A stretch of 64,000 bases of DNA from Oikopleura dioica (lineage: Eukaryota > Chordata > Appendicularia > Copelata > Oikopleuridae): contig OU015568.1 of the NCBI GenBank assembly GCA_907165135.1, forward strand, positions 8,564,501-8,628,500, given 5' to 3'. Each line of letters starts with the position of its first letter. Within the stretch, counting starts at the first letter, position 1. The notes beneath the pieces were generated by a model. It was not told where the DNA came from and searched no databases. It was given only the letters and a program-made list of their open reading frames with translations. Below are positions 47,338 through 57,610 of this stretch, in pieces. The position numbers were made by a program, and so were the translations under genes.

Positions 47338-47941
47338 CTTTATTTGTTATTCCTTTCTCGATCGCGTCAATTTATTAAGATCTTTTAGCTTTGTTCTCGC
47401 TCCGCGTAATTTGAATGTGCAGATATTTACGAGCTTTTAGTCATAAAGTCGTTTTGAAAATACAACGGTGAGTCTACTACGCGAGAAAATTATTTGGCAA
47501 GCTCGCTAGGGGAAAGACTCTGCCATAACTTGATGATCTGGGAGCGTGAGAAATGCCTACTACTCAACTCACTTGATAATCTTTGGAAATAAAAAAGAAT
47601 AAATAAGCTTATCCCGAGATCAATTTTTTGTTAGCAACTCTAATAGATAGAACAAGATTAGTTATCTTAGATTACTTGCTGACGAGAACGTTGTGTTGAC
47701 AGCAAAATTTATCAAACCCTGCATGGAAACAGATCATTCTCCTCCATGATTTTTCGATGGATTGCTTTGAGATATGAATGCAAAATTGGTCTAGAAACTT
47801 TCTACAGAAGAAAATTTCTTATTGTGTTATCAGACGATATAGTCCATATTAAATACATATGAGGAGCCGTTTTGCTTATAAATCTGAATAAGTATTTGCG
47901 AATTTTATTGAGCTAATGAGGAGAACTAAATTAAGTACAAT
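47338..47941. other. Intergenic stretch
   Basis: It lies upstream of the four-TM gene and downstream of the kelch-like gene, both on the minus strand; no exon or motif is supported. Confidence 0.4.
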
Positions 47942-49233
47942 TTATTCAATAAGAGCAAATTCGTCTTCATCAAGAATAACTGGTTTGGGTGCTTCGTAGC
48001 CTATTGGTAGCATTTTTCGGTCTCCTTCGGTAACTCTATCACCATCCCAGTAGAGCCTCAGGTTGTAGTTATTGTAGTAGCCTTGGTATGACCAGATTTG
48101 ATTGTTAACAAATCTTATTTTAGCTCCATAAACCCACTAGAAATATATTTCTGCAAGATCATCATCAACATAATAAATTGAATTTATGTGGCTTATTAAG
48201 CCAGACTTACCGCATCCCCGGTAGATTTCCATGTCAAGGATTCAGTATTGAATAGGTAAGTTTTGGGATAGCCAAAGTAAAGAATTCCCTCTGGAACCGT
48301 CAAGCAAGTGCTTTCCCGGAAGCCCGCCCTTATAAAATATTCATAAATATTTCATAAGAAACAAAAGAGCTTACGGATTGTCGTAAGCAGGATTGTAATG
48401 CCATTGATCTCCAATATAAAATTCGATAGTGTTCACATCTTCTCGACCACCACCACCATAAACCACGCCGTTCTTTTCACACAACGAACCAAATTGATGG
48501 TTAAATCGCGATTTCTTTCCTAATTCTCTAACAAGATTTATTTTTTTTTTTGTATTTTCTAATGACCTTGCTGTTTGACCATCAAATGTCATGCATGAGT
48601 TTCCCGATGAGTCCGAAAAGCACATAAGAGCTAGTGAAGATGAAAACTCAGGTTGATAGAAATTAAATAACCTTTGTTATTTATATTAACATTTGCTCCG
48701 GTGTAAGTATAGAAATTGAATGGCAATGTCTCGGAGAGAAGAATATACTCGCTGTTCTGTACTGTAGCGATCGCTCGGTAATTCTGGTAACCGCCAAGAA
48801 GATAGAAAATATCATTCAGAAAAGTGTATCCAACGTCTTCAAATTTTTTATCTTGAGCAATAGAAAAAGGGCGAATTAGCTCGCTTGGCATCTCAAAAAC
48901 GTAGCTTCATGATTGTTCAATAAAAATTACTTGAGGGATTATTTGAAATAATAATTATATAAAATTGTACAAACAAGCCTGTTCGGGCAAGTGACCTGGT
49001 TGTATGGGACCCCGATAGAAAAAATGGAAAATGACTCTTCTTCCTCTTTTGCACAGATTTCCTTGCATTTATTGAGACACAAGATATCATCGCAGCTTTT
49101 CTTGCAAGATTCGATAGAAGTTTTGCAAGGCTGATCCCTAGAGAGAAATCATTATAGGAAATAAATGTTTTAATTACCGTAGTGAGCCTGACAGACATGC
49201 TCCGAAAAGCGTAGAATGGACGAAAATTTTCAT
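47942..49233 (-). CDS. Secreted kelch-like beta-propeller protein with Cys-rich N-terminus
   Basis: The first exon (49233-49178) encodes a hydrophobic start (MKIFVHSTLFGACLSGSL). The second (from 49137) has paired cysteines (CKTSIESCKKSCDDILC, CKEIC). Later exons (about 48894-48672, 48631-48376, 48333-48211, 48136-47942) show kelch-type repeats: GYTFLNDIFYLLGGYQNY, NGVVYGGGGREDVN with GDQWHY, GILYFGYP with SLTWKSTGD, and a last blade with NQIWSYQGYYNNYNLRLYWDG. The protein is probably secreted; propellers of this kind bind proteins or sugars. The border between exons 2 and 3 is uncertain (a GTCACT donor near 49022 keeps the frame), as are the exact ends of the middle exons. Confidence 0.6.
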
Positions 49234-50570
49234 TTTTGAAAACTTTAAGCCTAAATCAGCAATTTATGCAAGGAAGCATAATTGTCATTCTCATGAAAGA
49301 AACAGATGCTTATGCGGGAATCGACGGATGTTTAAACATAATAATCGGAAGATGCAGGAAACCTTTCCTATGTCTCCTACAGATAGCATTTGCAATTTTC
49401 ACACAAAATTCTTAGTCTAAATTCATGCTCATCCAATGCTCATTTCTACAGCAACGTGTGCAACTGGCCAGAACCCAGAAAAAAGAACCAAATAACCACG
49501 AGATTAAAAAGTATTAAAACGTCGCGCAAGTGGCCCTTGGTTTATCGGCAAATGTCCAGGTGGACAACTTCTCTTCACCAACTTGAATTTCTCTTTGATA
49601 TTCAACATTTTTTCTAACATTCTACGCCGAAACTGAGTCAACCTCGTACTGAAACTTTGGCCCAGAAAAAATGACGGCCTAGATAATTTCGAGTTATCTG
49701 ACAGGAAGTTAATCAAGTATCGTTTCAAGAAAATGTCAACATTCTCCCACTGGAGCTACGGTAAAGAAGCCGTGACGTAAACTAAGAAACGCAAAAAAGA
49801 AGAACTCATGTCGAAGCGCGGTCACGCTGGTGCCAGCTGGAGAACCATTACACAAGGGACGCTAATTGCCACTCCAGTGTCCAAAACAGCCCGTTATCGG
49901 CAATCGTCCAGCGAATGCAGCATTTTCAAAAGAACCGTGTTCCATCCACCATCTTTTTACCAGTTCAATTCGGGAATGAAAATCTCAAAAATAATATCGC
50001 AAATCATTTTCCTTTCACACTTCCTTCTTTACCGACAAAATCGAAGAAAAATACAGTAATTAAAAATTATAGAACGTGCTCCTTGGAGGGGCCCATTCCA
50101 GCCTCTTACGCTAATGAGTAAAAATGAAAGTCTCACGTAAGGGAGTCCCCTCCCTTTTCAGAAATCAAAAGTCACATTTTTTCAAACAGATCGAAAATTA
50201 TGTTCCCTAAAAATAGCAGCCTTTCTTTTCCCGTTGCGCAAGGACTTGCCCATAATCTGCGCATTATTTACTTTTATTAAATGGCTGACATGGATGGACG
50301 GAATTCTTGAGAGGATCAAAACAAGGAAAACATTTACCAGAGCGGGATGGAAACACGCTTGCGGTTGATGCAAAACGTTGTTCAGTACGTGAATCCGTTT
50401 AGACGAATTTTTGCTGAATATATTCCCCGAGCATGCGTTGAGTCAGACTAAGCATTAACCACGGTTATTTATGGATGGACTATGTTTTGCTCTAGAACGA
50501 AACTTCAGCTTAAATTTAAACAACGAATGGTGCAATATTTGCACTTTCTCTTTACAGAATCCTTCATCAA
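49234..50570. other. Gene-free stretch upstream of the P450 pair
   Basis: Short open frames only; no splice-compatible exons were found. It presumably contains the divergent promoters of the kelch-like gene and the first P450 gene. Confidence 0.4.
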
Positions 50571-50594
50571 ACAAAGCCCTAGGGTCAAGTTTTT
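50571..50594 (+). promoter_or_regulatory. Upstream block shared by both P450 genes (copy 1)
   Basis: ACAAAGCCCTAGGGTCAAG followed by T-runs ends 57 nt before the ATG of the first P450 gene and recurs identically before the second. TTTACAGAATC lies just upstream in both (CTACAGAATC in copy 2), so part may be a 5'-UTR splice acceptor. AGGGTCA resembles a nuclear-receptor half-site. It is not open in the first gene's reading frame, so it is non-coding. Confidence 0.5.
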
Positions 50595-50651
50595 GATCGA
50601 TTAAAAATACGGAGCCAGGAGCTTAAATATACTTTACGACTATCAGAAAAA

Positions 50652-52594
50652 ATGGATAATCTAAGAGAAAAACTCCTTTTTTTCATCTTCGAACGAGACC
50701 GCAAAAAACTGGTTTATGAAGTTGGAGCTGTAGCTGGGCTTTATGCAGTTTGCAAAGTTCCTCATTTCATATTGAAATATACACTGTTGCATCCGATTCC
50801 GACGTATGATTTCCCACAGACCAGGGATGAGAATTTCAAGGTGCTGCAAAAAGGCCTTGATGAAGGAAAACTGCCAAGGATCTTTCGACCACGTCTTTTT
50901 CCCGGATCTACCTTCAGGAAAAAGCTCAAATAGGATGATTCTTTGGGACAAATCTATGAGAACTTTTGAAAGTGACATGTTCATCATTACCGACTTCGAA
51001 ATCATGAAAGAAGCGTTCGCGAAACGCGAAATTTCTAATCGTCAGTTTTCAGAAAAAGTTGTGCTCTGTATCAAAGATACTCTGAGAAGACGAAACTACC
51101 ACAGTGTACCACGATCTATTTTGGACGAGAATGATCAGCTGCTCAAGAATGGCGCTGGTGATTTAGCTGGAACTGCCGAAGGACCCTATGACCACTTCCA
51201 CAAGAAATTCAGAGCTCAGTGGCATGATACTATGAAGGTAAATTTAAAAACGCAGTGTAATCTTCAGTGACTTTTCTAGCGACTTGTTGGCAAAAATCGA
51301 ATAACTGAGATCATCCAAAGCTCGGCAGAAAATGCCTGTATTCAACTCAAGAGGCTTGGGTCATCTCCTTCTGGAATGGATCCACGAAGAGTATTCATGA
51401 ATGGAAGCATAAATGTCACTTCTGGTTTTGCTTACGGAAAGAATTACGATTTCGAAGACCCAGAATTCAAACAGATTGCTGAGTACATTGATAGTTACTT
51501 TGTTGGCATTTTTCATTACAATATGAAAGCTGTTTGCGACAATATGGTTCCTCTTTGGGATACGGTTTTAAATCTTTTTGAATAGCTATTATTCATAAAA
51601 GAACCGTGAAAAGCTAAGCCATAGTAACTTGTATTGTGAGCTCTGGAGAAAAACTCCTGTCAGGCATATGGAAGATGCTATCCCGCTTTTTCATGCTTAT
51701 GTTTTCAAGGTTAGAGCTAGGTGACATGAACATTTCTAAAATTAATCAAGATGATCAAAGAACAAAGAAAACTTCTTGATCCTGCAAATCCTCGAAATTT
51801 TCTCGGTACAAAATCTTTGAACTGAAATCTTCGATCGATCTTCTTGAAAAATTAAGATACTCTTTTAATCGACGCATCAAACGACCCAGAATGGGGATAC
51901 TTTACAATTGCCTGTACTATTGTTGCTATCTTTCTGGGTGCTAGCGATACATTGGCGTAAGAAAAGTTCCTCGCGACTTGCCTTTATTTATATTAAGAAA
52001 CACTATGACCTGGCTTTCGATGGTCCTCGCCGATCACCCAGAAGTGCAGAAAAAGATGTTCGAAGAAATCAAAGCTGCTCGTTCAATAGATACTGACTTG
52101 AAAAAAGAAAACTGCCCGTTGACGAGGTCGATCTTGTTGGAAAGCAGAAGATTGAATCCCGTAACAGACACACTCATTCATATTGTTTCTGAAGATACAA
52201 AAGTCAAAGGGTTTACTTTTCCGAAGAACTCGCAAATTCTAGGGTCGCTAACGGCGGTAATGCACGATCCTAAAAACTTTCCTGAGCCTTCGAAATTCAT
52301 TCCCGATCGGTTTATCGACGAAAATGGCGAATTTGTGAACAACCCAAAAGTCTGTGGATTCTCAGTGGGGCTCAGAAATTGCATCGGAAAGTCATTGGCG
52401 ATCGAAGAGTATTTTGCATTTGCAACGAGTATGGTCGAGAATTTTGAAATCAAAAGGTCTGAAAACTTTCATTCTTGAGTACAAGAAATTCAATATTTTT
52501 AAGACTGGCTGGCAATATGGACATTGAAGCTCATCCTTTCCTTCGAATTCCAAAAGATGATGTTCGCCTCCAATTTATTCCGAGAAAAAAATAA
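50652..52594 (+). CDS. Cytochrome P450, tandem copy 1
   Basis: P450s are haem monooxygenases, here ER-anchored. Exons 50652-50917, 50973-51237, 51280-51558, 51614-51709, 51751-51805, 51857-51956, 51998-52456 and 52504-52594 give 536 aa. A hydrophobic N-terminal stretch (VGAVAGLYAVCKVPHFIL) is followed by an F-I-I-x-DFEIMKEAFAKREISNR segment typical of CYP2-clan enzymes. The I-helix has GASDT (oxygen activation), the K-helix ExxR is ESRR, and the haem loop is FSVGLRNCIG with the axial Cys. Intron 1 (50918-50972) can only be joined as GA..AG. Intron 3 aligns with the paralogue at TGG|GATACG (GA..AG), though an in-frame GT lies 6 nt later. The substrate is unknown. It is about as similar to the second copy as expected of a tandem duplicate. 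Confidence 0.92.
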
Positions 52595-52695
52595 ACTGTC
52601 CACTATAAAGTTTTAATAAAAATCATCAACTTATAATCAGATTTGTCACTTACCTACAGTAATCGTACTACAGAATCGACCACCCTGAAAGCCCA

Positions 52696-52718
52696 ACAAA
52701 GCCCTAGGGTCAAGTTTT
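52696..52718 (+). promoter_or_regulatory. Upstream block shared by both P450 genes (copy 2)
   Basis: Identical ACAAAGCCCTAGGGTCAAG block ending 53 nt before the ATG of the second P450 gene. Retention at the same distance while flanking bases have diverged suggests a functional promoter or 5'-UTR element. Confidence 0.5.
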
Positions 52719-52771
52719 CGCTAGATGACAAAACATCACCAGAATATTTTTTTAACGAGCAGAATGAAAAA

Positions 52772-54754
52772 ATGGATGATCTGAGAGAAAAGCTTCATTT
52801 TATTCTTTTCGAAAGAGATCGAAAGAAATTACTTTATGACGTTGGAGCAGTGGCTGGATGTTATGCACTTTGCAAAGTTGCTTATTTTGTTTTGAAATAT
52901 TCAGTATTTCATCCGATTCCTACTTATGACTTTCCACAGACGAGGGATGAGAATTTCAAGGTGCTGAAAAAGGGCCTTGATGATGGGAAATTGCCCGAGA
53001 TCTTCAGGCCACGTCTTTTTCCTGGATCCACTTTTAGGGAAAGTTTTAAGAGAGTAGCTAAATGACTTGTCAACTTCGTGGAAAACTCCTTTCAAAGTAA
53101 TTTCTTCATCATCGCCGACTTTGAAATTATGAAAGAAGCCTTCTCAAAGCGCGAGATCTCAAATCGCCAGTTTTCGGAAACAGCGCTCAAAACTATTCAA
53201 AACATGCTCGACAGAAAAGACTACCACAAGATTCCCCACTCTCTGCTGGATGTAAATGATCCACTGATCAAGAATGGCCTTGGAGATAGAGCTGGAACTG
53301 CTGATGGACGATACGATCAGTTTCATAAGAAATCAAGGGTTCAATGGCATGATACGATGAAGGTCTCGCTATTTTGATATTTTAGTAGTTTTGACGTGTT
53401 TTGTAGAGACTTGTTGGGAAAAATAAAATCGCGGAGATCATCGAATCTTCAGCCGAAAATATCTGCCTTCAACTCAATCGTCTTGGCGCATCCCCAACTG
53501 GAATTGACCCTAGAAGAATCTTCATGAATGGAAGCATGAATGTCACTTCTGGCTTTGCTTTCGGACTGAATTACGATTTCCAAGACCCTGAGTTTACGAA
53601 GATCGCGGAATATATCGACGGCTATTTTGCTGGACTAATGCATTACAATTTGAAGCAAGTTTGCAGCAATATTGTGCCGAGTTGGGTAATGCGATTTTGA
53701 ACAAAATTGAATTTAAAAAGATCTTTCTCAAGGTCAACGAAAGTGATTACTACAATCAAATTTGGCGTAAAACTCCAGTTAGACATTTTGAAGACGCGGT
53801 TCCACAGTTTCATGGTTATGTTTTTGAGGTTTGAGTGATTTTATTCTTGAAAATAAAATTGTAAAAGATCATCAAAGAGCAACGAAAAACACTTGACCCG
53901 TCGAATCCGCGAAATTATCTAGGTAACCATAAACCTGTCCATTCTTCTCCTAAAAACTGTTTAGATACTCTGCTAATCGACGCAGAAACTGAACCAAAAT
54001 GGGGCTACTTTACCGCTGCTGCGACAATTATTGGCATTTTCCTTGGTGCTAGCGACACTCTCGCGTAAGCCTTATATTCTTGAATCCCTCTTTATATATT
54101 TAGAAATACGATGACATGGTTATCAATGATCTTAGCAGATCATCCAGACGTTCAGCAAAAAGTTTTCGAAGAAATCAAAGCTGCTCGTTCGATGGATACT
54201 GACTTGAAGAAAGAGAACTGTCCGTTTACGAGGTCTGTCTTGCTCGAAAGCAGAAGATTGAATCCGGTGACAGACACACTCATTCATATGGTTTCTGAAG
54301 ACACGAAAATCAAAGGGTTCACCTTTCCCAAGAACTCTCAAATCTTAGGTGCACTAATCATCAAATATAATAGCCAATAGATTCTAGGGTCCCTAACGGC
54401 GATAATGCACGATCCCAAAAACTTCCGTGAGCCTTCTAAATTTATCCCTGACCGCTTCATCGACGAAAATGGCGAATTCGTAAATGACCCAAAGGTTTGC
54501 GGATTCTCTGTTGGGCTTAGAAATTGTATCGGAAAATCCTTGGCAATTGAGGAGTATTTCGTATTTGCGACGACTTTGGTGGAAAATTTCGAAATAAAGA
54601 GGTACGACCAAATTTTTGGTGTTTAAAAATTGGATTTTTAAGACTTGCTGGAAATATGGACATTGAAGCTCATCCCTTTCTTCGAATTCCAAAAGACGAC
54701 ATTCGCCTTCAATTTATCTCAAGAACCAAACCAAATGAACTTCTAACTAAATAA
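52772..54754 (+). CDS. Cytochrome P450, tandem copy 2
   Basis: Nine exons (52772-53037, 53098-53362, 53407-53685, 53733-53828, 53868-53922, 53965-54064, 54104-54348, 54388-54601, 54643-54754) give 543 aa, with the same domain order as copy 1: N-terminal anchor, DFEIMKEAFSKREISNR, GASDT, ESRR and FSVGLRNCIG. Seven intron positions are shared. Intron 1 (60 nt) fits GG..AG where copy 1 has GA..AG. An extra 39-nt intron (54349-54387) interrupts the codons for QILGSL, which are continuous in copy 1. The gene starts 177 nt after the stop of copy 1. The AATAAA-type polyadenylation signal overlaps the stop region (ACTAAATAAATAAA). All key catalytic motifs are intact, so both copies are likely active. 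Confidence 0.92.
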
Positions 54755-57004
54755 ATAAATCGATCCGAAAGCCAATCAATTTTCATTTATTTTCTGTTGA
54801 GTTCGACTCCCAAAACAAGATCTAAAAATTAACCCGTTTCCGCCGCCCTGTGCACGTTAGGCACATCCTCTGATCGAAATTGATCAAATTTAAAAGTTCG
54901 CGACAATTTGCTCGCGAAATTAACAGCTCCCAAAACCGAGTTGCTTCCTTGCTTCCATTCTAGCGCGCCGATAAGAAACACCGAGCAATCAGCCCGGTTT
55001 TGGCACAGACGTAACTGATAAGCGCCACTTTTGCTCGGCGAAAAATATTTTTCAAACAGAAATGGTCATTATTCACCCGGATGGTCTTCTAAATGACGGC
55101 TCCCAGTTCAAGAAAACTTCGATAATAAATATTTTGAATACGAAAGAGCAAGTCTATAAGACGCAATTTCCAAATGATTCTTCGTTTTTTCGCTAAAAAA
55201 CTCTATGAACTAAAAGTTCATTCATTCTTTCTTACCGCTAAAACTCTTGAAATACTGTTGAAATGATGATGAATCTATCATCTAAGATGATCGTTTTTGA
55301 CCACGACGAATAGTTCACAAAACTCAGCGGCAATCTACGGCGAAGGAAAATGACCGGTTATTATTGTTACGAAAGGAGTTAGATTGAATGGACCGGAAGG
55401 CCCCGACGAGCACTTAGAGCACTCGGCCGCAAGAGAATGATGTTACATGCTCTTTTAAAATGTGGAAATGTGGCGAAAAGCTCTTCACAAGCGCAGCAGC
55501 TCGGGTTTAGAAAGTTTCATCAAAAAAGAAATGGTAGAGTTGTCGAACACCGCTTAAAGCAGCATTTGAACATCGACGTGTTCTCCCCTACTTTTTGAAC
55601 GCAGTGATTTAAAATGAAATTATGTTGAGAAATTTTTGAACGAGGGAATTTCTGATTTCAAGCTCTAATTTGAGAGACTGACGTGGCAAATGATCTAGTG
55701 CGAAAATGTCTTTAATTGATTGTAGAAAAAGTTATATTTAGGGTAGATTAGAGGGTTTTCTTATTCGTAATTTTTGTAACCAAACGTGCCAACGTGCGCA
55801 GATAAGTAGACATCTAGGAAAGATTTATGAGTGCAAATCCGCATGAGTTCAAAATAATACGTTCCATGAAGTCGGGACAGGTGCCTGTTGTAATCGGCAA
55901 TTTTAAGAGCTTTGCGTTATTTCCATCTTTTTCTACCTCCAGAACAAGTATATTTCCGAACATGTAATGCTAATCCTAACCCTTATTTAGCAGCACCAAA
56001 TTGATTCTTGATCATTTTAGAGTAGGGTTGGCCATCCTAAATATGACCAAATTTTTCACCCCACGTGACCTCGACCCAAAGATGGCCAACCCTATTTTAG
56101 AGCTCTCTTTGTCCGATTGATTTCACGTAAAAATGCACCTTCCATATTCCGTAACCAAATAGGCCAGCCTGTCCTGTCAAATGTCAATTGTCACTTAGCA
56201 ATGCGCCCTAATCGTAGCGGCATGCATTTTTTCTTCGCTGTAATTCATAATCTTGTAACCGCACGAGATTCAGACAGTTCAGATTGTCGAGCCGCGTGTT
56301 TGTTATTCTACCGAGTATGTTAGGAAATTTTTATGGGTAGGAGATTGCTACTTGAGTTGCCCGGTTGATGCTCAAGCGTTAGGCACGTTTTTTCAAAGAT
56401 TAGATCGTTCATAAACCTTTTGATACAATTTTTACCCGGGGAGAAATTAATGGAGTCCTAGCTATTTTCTCTTGGTGCGAAATTATCGCGGCTTTTCGCT
56501 GTTCCTTGAGTACACCGCATTTCTTTCTCGGCGCTAAATAGTATCCCAGGAGTTTTTTCTTCAATGACTATTTTCGCCTTGAAATAAAAATCAATAGAAC
56601 ATTGTAACAGTTCTGAAAAATACCAGTTCCGGAAGCTTTCTTATAGTCTAAAAGGCGCCTCGTTGCGCGAAAGCGAAAACAAAAAAGTCCCTAAATACAA
56701 AATCATCGGCTTAGGCTTTGAACGGTGCTCGGCTTGATTATATCAGATTCCGGCGACACTAGATCGCGGACAACGTGCGCAACGCGCTGTTCATTATTTG
56801 AGATCCATAATTTTTAATTGAGCCCGCCTAAGTTACGCGCTGAACATAACGCGGGATCCAGCGGATTCTAGGAAGCGAGATTAGTTCAGAACAGATAATG
56901 AAGCTACATGACTCATGTAACATGAGTACTTTTTGTGATAAATCAGTGATACACTGTATGCATTTGCGACATATACAAAACCGATACAGTCCTGAAGATC
57001 TCGA
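54755..57004. other. 2.2 kb gene-free stretch
   Basis: No exons are supported on either strand. Open frames such as the plus-strand one at 56117-56323 have no recognisable features. Confidence 0.45.
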
Positions 57005-57287
57005 TACAGTGAAAACCCAAAAATTGCCCACCCAAAATTTTGCCGCTTTTTGTTTAAATCCGTCTTTTTTGGAACCTGAAATCAACCCAAAAATTGGCCG
57101 CTTTTTCATAAATAAAAAATTTTCCATCAAAATTGGGCCCAAGTGATGCTATTTCTGATCAATTTTAGTTTTTTTAAAGCGTTTTAGTCATTCTTATTTT
57201 AATTCTTTCGGCAAAAAACCCAAAATTTGGCCGCTTTTTTCGGGAATTTATATATGAAACCCGGCCAATTTTTGGGTTTTCACTGTA
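57005..57287. mobile_element. Tc1/mariner-like MITE
   Basis: The element 57007-57285 begins CAGTGAAAACCCAAAAATTG and ends with the reverse complement, flanked by TA on both sides. CAGT ends and a TA target duplication are typical of Tc1/mariner transposons. Inside, CCCAAAATTTGGCCGCTTTTT-like units occur three times. At 279 bp and with no coding frame it is a non-autonomous miniature element. Confidence 0.85.
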
Positions 57288-57610
57288 TATTAAGCTACAA
57301 GATTCCGAAAGTACGTTTCTGGTGTAAGTACATCTATATTCTCAACTGTCGTTGTCCTAGAAAAAAATAAAAATGGCCATATAAATTCAAAATTATGGTC
57401 CTTGTGAAATGAGAAAATCAACAAATGTTTTCAGGTATAAACAGAGCTCCTTAGCAGGAGCAAGATTTTATTGTTCAATTGTTCTCAATAATTCAATTTC
57501 TTACAGATTGAAAAAATCAAAGTCGGCTTTCTTCGGTTAGAATTTTTGTACAGGCTTATTATTATTTTTCTTCTTTATATACATTTGTCAAAAGTACTAG
57601 TTATTAGTTT

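Noticed and set aside
52643-52771. N-terminal extension of P450 copy 2 in frame with the ATG
   Set aside because: The corresponding block upstream of copy 1 has stop codons in the same frame, so it is more likely promoter or 5' UTR.
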